Shown piece by piece: positions 28,210 through 36,761 of a DNA stretch of 64,000 bases. The translations under genes and the position numbers were made by a program. The stretch lies in the NCBI GenBank assembly GCA_045106475.1, contig JBGCEO010000015.1, forward strand, positions 7,591-71,590. The letters run 5' to 3'. The stretch comes from Granulosicoccus sp045106475 (GTDB lineage Bacteria; Pseudomonadota; Gammaproteobacteria; Granulosicoccales; Granulosicoccaceae). Below the pieces are notes generated by a model. That model ran no database searches. It saw nothing but the letters and a program-made list of their open reading frames with translations, and had not been told where the DNA came from. Within the stretch, counting starts at the first letter, position 1. Each line of letters begins with the position of its first letter.

Positions 28210-28556
28210 TGTAGCAGGAACTGATCTACAAAATAGCGGCCACCCTTTATGGCAACGGTTGTCATGGCAAGGACTTGGCCCTCTGTAAGGGTGTACCGTT
28301 GTTCCCAGACCAGCGTAAAGGATTTTTCTTTGCGGAAGATACACACCAGATCCCGATCACCTGGCAACCCCCAGTCAGTCTCTCGTTGATCGCAGGCACT
28401 GAGAAAAGTCTCCTGGCCCAGTACGCTCTTTAGTGTTACGGAGAAATGCGAACTATGCAGTTTGTAGTCCCGTCGAGAGACACCCAGCATGATGTCGTCC
28501 ATCATGGGTTCAGCTATTTTGACGATCTCGGCATCGTCCATGTCCATGCAGCTCAT
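28206..28556 (-). CDS. Hypothetical protein, coupled to DUF4159 gene
   Basis: A 116-aa soluble protein; the start could also be the ATG four codons in. It has a SnoaL/NTF2-like feel (an N-terminal acidic helix with AEPMMDDIMLGV, then beta-rich C-terminal half with YTLTEGQVLAMTTVAI), but I cannot confirm this by eye. It directly precedes the DUF4159 gene with a four-base overlap, so the two are probably made together. Confidence 0.6.
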   Translation of the reverse strand: MSCMDMDDAEIVKIAEPMMDDIMLGVSRRDYKLHSSHFSVTLKSVLGQETFLSACDQRETDWGLPGDRDLVCIFRKEKSFTLVWEQRYTLTEGQVLAMTTVAIKGGRYFVDQFLLH

Positions 28557-28647
28557 GGAACCATTTTACACCGCGTACACCCGGTCCGGGTAACAATTGT
28601 GAAGAGTTACCGAGGCGGACCATGCTAAAAAAGTACCTGCACGCACC

Positions 28648-28670
28648 AAGAAAAGCCGCTTCATGCGGCT
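28648..28670 (-). terminator. Rho-independent terminator
   Basis: On the minus strand, a hairpin with the six-base stem AGCCGC/GCGGCT and a five-base loop (28654-28670) is followed by TTTTCTT. It lies about 90 bases downstream of the RMF-like gene and would end its transcript. Confidence 0.7.
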
Positions 28671-28761
28671 ATCTCAATATCTAAAAGGTCAGACAATCAA
28701 TGCTGTACATACACATACCCCAGTGCAAATTCACCGAGGCACAGCGTTGAAAAGCTAGAGA

Positions 28762-28986
28762 CTATGCCTCTTCGCGGTTCTGTTTTCCTAGACGATAGCC
28801 ACGATACCACTCAGTCTCCAATGCCTCATCCGCAAAATACGAGTGATGGCAATTAGACGGCGTCGTACCTTTTATACCAGCGTCCATACCCGCCTTGCGT
28901 GCCAAAGCAGGGGTAACCTGGTGCAGGGGCTTGAACGCTTCTGAGATAACAGTGTTCAAACCAACGAAATCAAACGTGCGCTTCAT
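28762..28986 (-). CDS. Ribosome modulation factor-like small protein
   Basis: A 74-aa protein whose C-terminal half follows the pattern of ribosome modulation factor: ARKAGMDAGIKG, a Cys-His segment, then a Trp/Tyr pair before RGYRLGK. RMF dimerises 70S ribosomes into inactive 100S particles in stationary phase. The N-terminal ~30 residues are extra compared with E. coli RMF and the protein is longer. The ATG at 28984-28986 has a GGAG site eight bases upstream; a TTG at 29013 would add nine residues. The similarity is only moderate, so it may be an RMF-related protein of different role. Confidence 0.55.
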   Translation of the reverse strand: MKRTFDFVGLNTVISEAFKPLHQVTPALARKAGMDAGIKGTTPSNCHHSYFADEALETEWYRGYRLGKQNREEA

Positions 28987-29396
28987 TGAGGCGGCTCCAA
29001 ACATAATGAACAATACCGGGCCGTTCCCGGATTTGAAGCAAAGTTAGCACTTCAAAAATTTAATCATAAGCGACTGGTTCTCATAACCTGCCAATCAACT
29101 CTGAGCATCAGAATTTATACCTGAAAGTCAGAACGTTGACGCGAATTGCCTGAGAACCATTCCGCGTAAGCACAAACTCGATTCACACAGTTTCCAGCAA
29201 GGTATCCATGACCACGGTTCACTATAGAGAAAAGCTTAACCGAACAGGCATCGTGGTTTTTGACCTACTTCATTTTATGGGAGTGTTAGCTGACCTGCAA
29301 TACTGATATCAGTCGTTAACAGGTTACATATCCCAAAGCAATTACAGAGTTAGCACACTTTGTGATGCGTTTTCCAAACCAGTAAGCATAACTCGT
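28987..29396. other. Intergenic region without a recognisable gene
   Basis: The 410 bases between the RMF-like gene and the GGDEF/EAL gene hold no convincing reading frame. The only structure I see is a nine-base inverted repeat, TGGTTCTCA at 29075-29083 and TGAGAACCA at 29151-29159, with 67 bases between the arms. The region should hold the promoters of both divergent genes. Confidence 0.5.
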
Positions 29397-31472
29397 TTGG
29401 TTAATCAGCCAGTAGATCAGCACTTGCACCCAATTGATGCGACAACAGACCCTCGCCTTGAAACTTTGGCGTTATTACGAGTACCCATTTGGGTATTCAA
29501 CGTTAATGCGTGGGCAATCACCTGGATCAATCAATCCGGAATGGACTTTTGGGCTATTGATGATGATGCGGAACTGTACACCAGAGATTGGTCGGTGGAT
29601 ATGTCCAGTACCATCCGCAAACGATCACTGCAGTTGCATCAGGACTGCCACGAATCCCAGCAAACCTTCCACGAGCTATGGACGCTAACACCAAACGGTG
29701 TACCTAAAGTAGTTGAACTCTGTGTATCACCCTTCGTGGAATTTAATGGCCAAAAATCCTTATTGATTCAGGTACCCGGGGAGGTTGCGAGCAAAGAATC
29801 TGAAGTGCTTCATCGCACAACCGCACTGACTCACACATCCACAATGATCAGTATCTATGACGCCAATTTAGAACTGGTGTATTGCAACCCGTCAGCTCGT
29901 GAGTCGCTTCAAGCTGGTTGCACGCAGCTGGGGCAACGGCTGAAAAATCAGACAGACCTGGAGTTGATCAACGCGGCACTGCAATCAGCAGACAACGGCG
30001 ATTTTGAGCTCGAGGTAATAACGTCAGAAGGCCTTCAATGGCATAGTATGAATATCAGACGCAGCCCTAACGCATACAAGTCGGATGTGATTTTAATCAG
30101 TGCTTCCAACATTACGGAGCAAAAAAAAGCACAACAGGAAGCATATCATCTTGCTTACAACGACTCTCTGACTGGCCTACCCAACCGTGCAGCTTTAAAC
30201 CAATACCTCGACAACCTATTAAACAAAGATAACAAGGAAGATGTTGAATTTGGCTTGTTCTTTCTGGATCTAGACAGGTTCAAGCTCATCAACGATTCAC
30301 TAGGTCACGCTTATGGCGATTTACTGCTGATTGAAGTAGCGTCAAGACTCACTAAAGCCATCGGATCCAATGGCTCTGTTTATCGTTTAGGTGGAGATGA
30401 GTTCGTCATAATCGTTAATGATGTATCCGCCACTGAAGATTTACGTGATGCTGCAAACACCGTACTTCACACCATGTCTGGTCCTGTTACGTTGTCTGAT
30501 AATAAGGTTCGGGTTCTACCTAGCATTGGCATCTGCCGGTACCCGATCGATGCAAGCAGCGCAAATTCGCTGATGCAAAACGCAGATGCCGCTATGTATC
30601 TGGCTAAAGCTCATCAATCCGGGTTCCGCTTTTACGACGAACAAATGTCGGTAGCCATGAACCACTCGGTAAAGAACCGTCTCGATCTAGAACACGATCT
30701 GGTAGCGGCTGTTGAAAACGAAGAATTTGAATTGCACTATCAACCCAAACTTTCATCGAAAGATCTCTCTATCACAGGAGTCGAGGCATTAATTCGATGG
30801 AATCACCCTACCAGAGGAATGGTACCGCCGGATGAATTCATCAGCATTGCGGAAGAGACAAGACAAATAATCGAGTTGGGTAACTGGGTTCTTGAAGCAG
30901 CCATGAAACAGCAAAGGCTATGGCATAGTCAGGGTCTGTGTATACCTGTGTCGGTAAACATATCGGCTAAACAGTTTGCGGCTGATGATCTGCTCATGAG
31001 CGTATCCGAAGCACTCACCAACACGCGTTGTGACCCCGCCATGATCGAGTTGGAAATAACCGAATCAATGCTGCTGGGAGATGCCGAGAGAGTACACGAG
31101 ACCTTACAGCAACTCAGTATTATGGGAGTTAGACTGGCTCTTGATGATTTCGGTACAGGTTATTCCAACTTGGCTTACCTTCAAGACTATCCTCTGGATA
31201 CGCTGAAAATTGATAGAATTTTCCTGGCCGGGCAAAAGCACGCCATGCTCCTGGACACCATTTTGAGCATGGGTAAAGTGCTTGGACTAACAGTGGTCGC
31301 AGAGGGAGTAGAGACCAAGGCTCAGTTAGAATGGCTGCAAAAGCGAGGTTGCGATCAGTTACAAGGCTACTATTTCAGTCGCCCGCTTAGAGCAGAACAT
31401 GCCACCGCATACCTTGAGGAAAATCAGGCACAGAAACAGCTGGGCGACTCGTCAGAGCAACGGGCTGCCTGA
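29397..31472 (+). CDS. PAS-GGDEF-EAL cyclic di-GMP protein
   Basis: A 691-aa protein with two PAS-like sensor regions (about residues 20-130 and 145-245), a GGDEF domain (about 255-415) and an EAL domain (about 435-675). The diguanylate cyclase motif is intact (YRLGGDEFVIIV) and the phosphodiesterase motifs are too (GVEALIRWNHP, LEITES, LDDFGTGYSN, VVAEGVET). I see no RxxD inhibitory site before GGDEF. No membrane segment is seen, so it is a cytoplasmic sensor. The start is the TTG at 29397; the only in-frame ATG nearby lies inside the first PAS region. Its stop lies in a tandem repeat. Confidence 0.92.
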   Translation: MVNQPVDQHLHPIDATTDPRLETLALLRVPIWVFNVNAWAITWINQSGMDFWAIDDDAELYTRDWSVDMSSTIRKRSLQLHQDCHESQQTFHELWTLTPNGVPKVVELCVSPFVEFNGQKSLLIQVPGEVASKESEVLHRTTALTHTSTMISIYDANLELVYCNPSARESLQAGCTQLGQRLKNQTDLELINAALQSADNGDFELEVITSEGLQWHSMNIRRSPNAYKSDVILISASNITEQKKAQQEAYHLAYNDSLTGLPNRAALNQYLDNLLNKDNKEDVEFGLFFLDLDRFKLINDSLGHAYGDLLLIEVASRLTKAIGSNGSVYRLGGDEFVIIVNDVSATEDLRDAANTVLHTMSGPVTLSDNKVRVLPSIGICRYPIDASSANSLMQNADAAMYLAKAHQSGFRFYDEQMSVAMNHSVKNRLDLEHDLVAAVENEEFELHYQPKLSSKDLSITGVEALIRWNHPTRGMVPPDEFISIAEETRQIIELGNWVLEAAMKQQRLWHSQGLCIPVSVNISAKQFAADDLLMSVSEALTNTRCDPAMIELEITESMLLGDAERVHETLQQLSIMGVRLALDDFGTGYSNLAYLQDYPLDTLKIDRIFLAGQKHAMLLDTILSMGKVLGLTVVAEGVETKAQLEWLQKRGCDQLQGYYFSRPLRAEHATAYLEENQAQKQLGDSSEQRAA

Positions 31473-31516
31473 CGAGTTGCCTGACGAGTTGCCTGACGAG
31501 TTGCCTGACGAGTTGC
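31466..31516. repeat. 12-bp tandem repeat, 4.25 copies
   Basis: Four exact copies of TGCCTGACGAGT plus a partial fifth. The stop codon of the GGDEF/EAL gene (TGA, 31470-31472) is in the first copy. The repeat unit is also complementary to a stretch just upstream, so GGCGACTCGTCAG (about 31443-31455) can pair with CTGACGAGTTGCC, a 12-of-13 base stem. Confidence 0.9.
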
Positions 31517-31563
31517 TAGCGTCTTCCTCTAGCTTGTTATCAGATCCCAGGCTCGTATGACTG

Positions 31564-33273
31564 CTAGTTCCACCAAGCTCTGGCAGCCGCGTTAACATCA
31601 GCGGTGTGAAAGCGGGCCTTGCGATTACTTGGCGGTAATTGCTCATCATAGAAAAAATCCGGGAGCTCATCATCGGCTTCCGAAAAACCAGCCGCCTTGT
31701 TGAATTGGTTTTCCAGTTTCAAAGTCTCGCGCCCCAACTCTACGAAAAAGCTCTCTTCAAGCTCGACGCCGTGCGCATCATTGATTGCCTGAACGATAAA
31801 GTCTACATGCTCATTAGTAACCGAACGTCCAAATACGCACAAGCCCAGTGAATCTACAGCCGCGCACATCACCTGCATATCCAGACTCACGGCAACCAGA
31901 TCCTCAGTGCTCTTGTCTTTACTATCATACGAAGGCAGATTACCAGCGGTATGATCTGCTCCCTGAGCGGTCATCATCATAGATAGACCGGTTACCTCGA
32001 TGACTCTGGGATCATAAGCGCTAATCGCTTGCCGTTTGATCACAGGCACTCTGGCCACACCCAAAGACTCACCCACTCTGGCGGTGCCCTGTGCATGCAG
32101 TTTTCCCTCCTCAGTGCCCTGACGCAAACCATCGAGCACAGACTCCATAAAGGCTACGTCGCCAAACTGCCCCTTGCCAGCATCCATCAGCACACCAATG
32201 GTTCCACCCAATTCGATCGTATCTACACCCAGATCGTTAGCAACATAATTAAGCTGCGCGAGATCGTCAGGATCACTGAGCCCGCAGTTGGTACCCAATA
32301 GTCCTATCGTCTCGTACTCGACCGGCGAGACCACCTCGTTTCCATCTGCATCGGCGTACACATTGCTGCACTGAATGATGCATCCAGGCATACAGGCATG
32401 TGTCTGCTCTCCACCCCGAGACAGGTTTTGTTCGCGTAGAAAATCTCCGCCGAGCTTGAAAACACCTGTCTCCGTATCCTTTGCCTGACCAGCGGTGAAA
32501 TTACGCACGGGGATACCACCCACATGATTGGTATAGTCAGCCACCATTGCTGTACCTGTTTCCTGAAAGGCGACAATAGCAGGTTCCGCATCCAGCATTT
32601 TGCGATACTCCTTAACCGCACCCATGACTTTTTTTCGTTCATGCAGCGGCGGCATACGATCCAGATCAACAATGATGGCTTTGACCTTTTTTGACCCCAT
32701 AACCGCTCCAACACCACCTCGCGCAGCAAGGCGTGAAGGACGTAGATCAACATCACTAAACGCTATGCCGGATAACAGGCCTTGGTACTCGCCCACCGGA
32801 CCACACAAACCCAGACTCACTTTTTTGCCAAAGCGCTCGTGCAGTTTTTCTGCAGTTTCGAAATTTCCCATGCCTAAATAATCAGTAGCATCGTGAAAAT
32901 CAATTGATCCTTCCTTGGTCAGATGGATCAGTGTCCAGTCGTTTGAAGCACCTGTAAGGGTTAGACCGGCAATTTTTAATTGCCCTAATGCGAAAGCAAA
33001 AGTACCTCCGCCATTGGCTTCCTTGATGCCTAAGGTCAGAGGACTTTTACATCCCACACTTAAACGATTAGCGTTGGAGAAGTTGGTCCCGGCGAACGGT
33101 CCGGCCGAAAAGATAAGCGGGTTCTCAGGCGAGAGAGGATCAACATCTGCCAAGGCAGCGTCCGTGAGTGTCTTGGCAATAAGATATCGCCCGGCTTTGA
33201 CTATGGCCTCGCCTTGCAGCTCTTCTGTGCGAATCTGCCGGCTGGAAAGATCAATGTGATGATAATTTCGCAT
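31564..33273 (-). CDS. Tungsten-type aldehyde ferredoxin oxidoreductase family protein
   Basis: At 569 aa this is an AOR-family protein; such enzymes hold a tungsten (or Mo) bispyranopterin and one [4Fe-4S] cluster and oxidise aldehydes to acids with ferredoxin. The N-terminal domain shows NPLIFSAGPFAGTNFSNANR and the AARGGVGAVMGSKKVKAI block. Three cluster Cys are in ACMPGCIIQCSN, spaced CX3CX3C rather than CX2CX3C; a fourth is probably in LGLCVFGR near the C-terminus. Its substrate is unknown. It sits next to pyk and the ED genes, so a sugar-derived aldehyde is an option. No pterin biosynthesis or tungsten transport gene is nearby. Confidence 0.88.
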   Translation of the reverse strand: MRNYHHIDLSSRQIRTEELQGEAIVKAGRYLIAKTLTDAALADVDPLSPENPLIFSAGPFAGTNFSNANRLSVGCKSPLTLGIKEANGGGTFAFALGQLKIAGLTLTGASNDWTLIHLTKEGSIDFHDATDYLGMGNFETAEKLHERFGKKVSLGLCGPVGEYQGLLSGIAFSDVDLRPSRLAARGGVGAVMGSKKVKAIIVDLDRMPPLHERKKVMGAVKEYRKMLDAEPAIVAFQETGTAMVADYTNHVGGIPVRNFTAGQAKDTETGVFKLGGDFLREQNLSRGGEQTHACMPGCIIQCSNVYADADGNEVVSPVEYETIGLLGTNCGLSDPDDLAQLNYVANDLGVDTIELGGTIGVLMDAGKGQFGDVAFMESVLDGLRQGTEEGKLHAQGTARVGESLGVARVPVIKRQAISAYDPRVIEVTGLSMMMTAQGADHTAGNLPSYDSKDKSTEDLVAVSLDMQVMCAAVDSLGLCVFGRSVTNEHVDFIVQAINDAHGVELEESFFVELGRETLKLENQFNKAAGFSEADDELPDFFYDEQLPPSNRKARFHTADVNAAARAWWN

Positions 33274-33497
33274 GAGTGATAATTTCTTTTAACTGTGTCG
33301 AGTCAGAGTAAAGCGTTACTAGAACGGTAATCAGTGGGTAACAAGTTGATCTACTGGTTCTATCCAGTGTACAACGGGCCGGCCGGAATTATACCCGCGG
33401 CAATCGCTTTGCCGACAGCATCCTCCAGCCCAGTAGACGTGCTGATAAAATAAGGATAGCGCAGCGGGAGTGTCTTCACCTGCAATGGCGCAAAACG

Positions 33498-33512
33498 CGT
33501 AGTTTGACTACA
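33498..33512. promoter_or_regulatory. HexR-like operator upstream of pyk
   Basis: CGTAGTTTGACTACA fits the HexR half-site pattern TGTART-N3-AYTACA at 11 of 12 defined positions. It lies about 165 bases before the pyk start and 225 before the AOR start. Confidence 0.55.
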
Positions 33513-33651
33513 CAACAGGCAGTAAAACTCTAGTGCGCCGACAAGGTGAAAGAGTTGCCGAAAATCTCAAGCAATCAGAAAAGAGCCAATTACGGTAAAC
33601 TATGCCCTAAATTGGTCGGCCGAAGAAAAGTCTGCCTGGCTTTCATCACCT

Positions 33652-33666
33652 TGTAACTAAACTACC
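33652..33666. promoter_or_regulatory. Weaker HexR-like operator at pyk
   Basis: TGTAACTAAACTACC fits TGTART-N3-AYTACA at 10 of 12 defined positions and ends 12 bases before the pyk ATG. HexR is known to control pyk in several gammaproteobacteria. Confidence 0.45.
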
Positions 33667-33678
33667 AAACTAAAACTC

Positions 33679-35112
33679 ATGAGACGCAGACGCGACGCCA
33701 AGATTATTGGCACGTTGGGGCCATCGAGCAATAATTACGACACTATCTTGAAACTGTTCGATGCCGGTATAGATGTTTTCCGCCTGAATTTCAGTCATGG
33801 CAGTCATGAGGATCATGCAAAAACGCATCAACTGATTCGCGATGTTGAGGCAGAACGCGGTCGCCCGATCGGCATTCTAGCTGACTTGCAAGGACCAAAA
33901 CTGCGCGTCGGCAGCTTTGCCAACGGATCGGAAATGCTGGTACCCGGAAAGCAATTTACGCTTGACCAGGATCCTACTCCCGGCGACGTTAATCGCGCCC
34001 CACTACTGCACCCGGAAATATTTGCAGCGCTGACCGTCGGTGCACAGCTATTGATCAATGATGGCAAGATTCGATTGAAGGTACTCGAATTTACTGAAAC
34101 ATCCGCTCTAACCGAAATAATGGTAGGTGGCGAAATCAGTGGCAACAAAGGCGTCAACGTACCCGACCTCTATCTGCCTATATCTCCACTCACAGAGAAA
34201 GACCGACGCGATCTGGAATATGCACTTTCGCTGGGAGTTGACTGGGTTGCCATATCGTTTGTTCAACGCGCCGACGACATGGTCGAACTCAGGGATCTGG
34301 TAGCTGGCAGGGCGGCTATTATGGCCAAACTTGAAAAACCAAAAGCAATAGAACACCTGGAGGCCATCGTGCAGCTGAGCGACAGTGTCATGGTCGCTCG
34401 GGGAGACCTGGGTGTTGAGATGCCGCAGGAAAAAGTACCGGTTGTGCAGAAACAGATTCTGCGCTGTGCGCGTCAAGAAGGAAAGCCTGTGATAGTCGCC
34501 ACACAGATGCTTGAGTCGATGATACATGCCCCCATACCTACTCGCGCAGAAAGCTCTGATGTTGCTACGGCGGTCTATGACGGTGCCGATGCAGTGATGC
34601 TCTCAGCGGAGACCGCAGCTGGTAGCTTTCCGGTTGAAGCAGCCACAGCCATGAACCGAATCATCATTGAAGTGGAGCGGGATCCATACTCAAGAAAAAC
34701 CATTGACGCAACAGAAACAACGCCGGGCGACACAGTGGCAGACGCGATAAGCTCATCGCTAAGGCACGTCGCCACCGTTATGCCATTGGCTGCAACGTTT
34801 ACGTATACTGAATCTGGTTTTTCCAGCTTTCGAGCAGCAAGAGAGCGACCTGAGGCACCGGTTATAGGCTGTACGCCCAATCGAGAAACTGCCAGAAGAC
34901 TGGCACTGGTATGGGGGGTTCACGCCGTTATCCACGAAGTGCAAAACAGCATTGATGATATGGTATCAAGTGCAATCCAGATCACCTTGGCGGAGGGCTT
35001 TGGAGAGATAGGCGAGATCATTGCTATCACCGCTGGCATGCCCTTCGGACGCTCTGGCACCACCAATATGCTACGTTTAACCAGGTTAAAGGAACTACCC
35101 GCCAGTGCTTAG
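33679..35112 (+). CDS. pyk: Pyruvate kinase
   Basis: A 477-aa cytoplasmic pyruvate kinase, converting phosphoenolpyruvate and ADP to pyruvate and ATP. The N-terminus RRRDAKIIGTLGPSS, the metal-binding VMVARGDLGVEMP near residue 240 and ATQMLESMIHAPIPTRAE are intact, and the C-terminal allosteric domain is complete. It forms the last step of lower glycolysis next to the ED genes, with two HexR-like sites upstream. It is transcribed alone; the FecR-type gene follows after about 95-200 bases. Confidence 0.97.
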   Translation: MRRRRDAKIIGTLGPSSNNYDTILKLFDAGIDVFRLNFSHGSHEDHAKTHQLIRDVEAERGRPIGILADLQGPKLRVGSFANGSEMLVPGKQFTLDQDPTPGDVNRAPLLHPEIFAALTVGAQLLINDGKIRLKVLEFTETSALTEIMVGGEISGNKGVNVPDLYLPISPLTEKDRRDLEYALSLGVDWVAISFVQRADDMVELRDLVAGRAAIMAKLEKPKAIEHLEAIVQLSDSVMVARGDLGVEMPQEKVPVVQKQILRCARQEGKPVIVATQMLESMIHAPIPTRAESSDVATAVYDGADAVMLSAETAAGSFPVEAATAMNRIIIEVERDPYSRKTIDATETTPGDTVADAISSSLRHVATVMPLAATFTYTESGFSSFRAARERPEAPVIGCTPNRETARRLALVWGVHAVIHEVQNSIDDMVSSAIQITLAEGFGEIGEIIAITAGMPFGRSGTTNMLRLTRLKELPASA

Positions 35113-35312
35113 TCTTTGAGCGTTATCACAAAGGAGCAGCGCACAATGTGATTCTGAACTGGCACCGTGTTTGCTGCTCAGGTATCCTACCCCTTTAGTC
35201 TAGTTTAATGAGACACTGCGCGTTGATAGTTGCTAAGAGCAGTAGGCTGCTCAACAACAAATTTGTCCGTCTTGGCAGTGATGGCTTGCGGATGCCAGCA
35301 TGTACACACGCA

Positions 35313-36725
35313 ATGGGGTTCTTGAACAAAAAATGGGTTCAGGCTGCACTATTGAGCCTGCTTGCCAGTGTCCTGGTGTCGACTACCGTCACCCATGCGC
35401 AACAACAAAGTGACAGCGTAGAAGGGACCATCATTTCAAGGGATGTTCTGGTTGCTGAAGGCGACACCTTGCGCTCGCTGGCAAAAAGAGAGTTAGGCAA
35501 AACCGGGCTTGCACCTCTGCTGGCCCAATTCAATGGGCTTGTAGAATCTGCGCCGCTCACGCCTGGCAACATTATCCGCATCCCTATACACGTACCAGCA
35601 CGCGGAGAATTCGCCGAAGTGGTGTTCGTAAAAGGCGGTGTTTTCGTGTTGCGAACCGATACCAGCAGCATCGGTGCACAAAGCGCTGCCCAAGTCGCGA
35701 GTGCAGCGTCAACAGCGCAGACAGGAGGGAGCGCTAGCAGTGGTGCTTCTATTGAACTGCAGAGAAATGATGAGGTTCATTCGGGCGATATCATATCAAC
35801 TGGCCCCGATGGCTATATCAGTATCGAATTCTCTTCAGGCTCTGTGATCAATCTGCAACCTGATACTGAAGCTAAACTCATCAGGCTCAACTGCCTACCC
35901 AGTGATGATAGCTGTCTGATTGAGTTGAACACCACACGCGGCAAACTCAACTCAGACGTAGAGACTCGGGACAATCAACCTGTCGATTTTCGGATCAGTA
36001 CACCTTATGCCTCAGCCGCCGTGCGTGGAACCATCTTTGACATTGATGCCACAGGCGAAACTCTGATAACCGGAGTAACCCAAGGCGAGGTTTCTCTATC
36101 GGCTCAACAACAAACAGTGGGTCTCGATGAAGGATTTGGCTCACTGGTGGAAGCAGGCGAAGCGCCTTCGCGACCTATTGCATTACTGCCCGCTCCGGTC
36201 TTCAAAAGAGTGCCAGCTCGGGTTGCTCAAGGAGATTCGGTAAGCTGGTGGCCATTCTCGGATGCGGCATCCTATGGGGCACTGCTTGCATTTGATGAGG
36301 CCGGTCAGCAAACACTGGCAAACTTTGATATTAACGCCGATAGTATCGGCTTCGAGTCAATCGAGTCGGGAGACTACTTCCTTATCATAAGAGCAATAGA
36401 TACGAACGGCTTACAGGGTTTTACATCAAACACACGCCTCACTATTGCTGATATTGATGATGAAATATCTCCAGTACAAACAACGGTAGACAAACAAGGC
36501 CGAGAGTTTCTGGTAAGCGTTATTGACCCCCCTGTCAATGCTGCTGGTTTTGAAATTCAGATCTCAAGCACCGAAGATTTTTCAGACCCATTGAGTGTAG
36601 ACGTTAATAACAACGGCTCAGCAGTGTTCAGACTGGACAATGATCAAGTATTCACCCGGGCACGTGTACTGTTGGATCCGTTTACCGTCTCAGCATACGG
36701 CACAGCTGTCAGTAGCGGCAACTAG
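35313..36725 (+). CDS. LysM and FecR domain exported protein
   Basis: A predicted periplasmic or surface protein of about 470 aa. A signal peptide (WVQAALLSLLASVLVSTTVTHA) follows the ATG at 35313; upstream ATGs at 35208 and 35292 are also possible. A LysM-like peptidoglycan-binding module comes next (VAEGDTLRSLAKRELG), then an Ala/Ser-rich linker and a FecR domain (ISTGPDGYISIEFSSGSVIN; STPYASAAVRGTIFDID), then two beta-rich domains at the C-terminus. FecR domains usually sense or relay outer-surface signals, but no sigma factor, receptor or cyclase partner is beside it. Function not predicted. Confidence 0.82.
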   Translation: MGFLNKKWVQAALLSLLASVLVSTTVTHAQQQSDSVEGTIISRDVLVAEGDTLRSLAKRELGKTGLAPLLAQFNGLVESAPLTPGNIIRIPIHVPARGEFAEVVFVKGGVFVLRTDTSSIGAQSAAQVASAASTAQTGGSASSGASIELQRNDEVHSGDIISTGPDGYISIEFSSGSVINLQPDTEAKLIRLNCLPSDDSCLIELNTTRGKLNSDVETRDNQPVDFRISTPYASAAVRGTIFDIDATGETLITGVTQGEVSLSAQQQTVGLDEGFGSLVEAGEAPSRPIALLPAPVFKRVPARVAQGDSVSWWPFSDAASYGALLAFDEAGQQTLANFDINADSIGFESIESGDYFLIIRAIDTNGLQGFTSNTRLTIADIDDEISPVQTTVDKQGREFLVSVIDPPVNAAGFEIQISSTEDFSDPLSVDVNNNGSAVFRLDNDQVFTRARVLLDPFTVSAYGTAVSSGN

Positions 36726-36761
36726 CACCGCTTGCATGAGCGCAAGCCATAAAAAATTCGA

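Larger units (their letters stand above)
33274..33678. other. Divergent control region between the AOR gene and pyk
   Basis: This 405-base stretch has no convincing gene. It holds two HexR-like operator candidates, listed separately, and the short inverted repeat AGTAAAGCGTTACT near 33307-33320, close to the AOR start. It should contain both promoters. Confidence 0.6.

Noticed and set aside
29014..29396. Small RNA gene between the RMF-like and GGDEF/EAL genes
   Set aside because: Only a nine-base inverted repeat with a 67-base loop is visible, with no terminator or promoter pair that would support an RNA gene.
31466..31516. CRISPR-like array
   Set aside because: The repeats are 12 bases with no spacers, and no cas genes are present.
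31452..31673. A minus-strand reading frame with Asn-Ser-Ser-Gly repeats
   Set aside because: It is the reverse reading of the 12-bp tandem repeat and runs out of frame over the end of the AOR gene; no signal, ribosome site or family pattern supports it.
36729..36746. GCTTGC-ATGAGC-GCAAGC as a terminator between the FecR-type gene and hexR
   Set aside because: The stem is six bases and no U-run follows it on either strand; the A-run lies on the wrong side for the minus strand.
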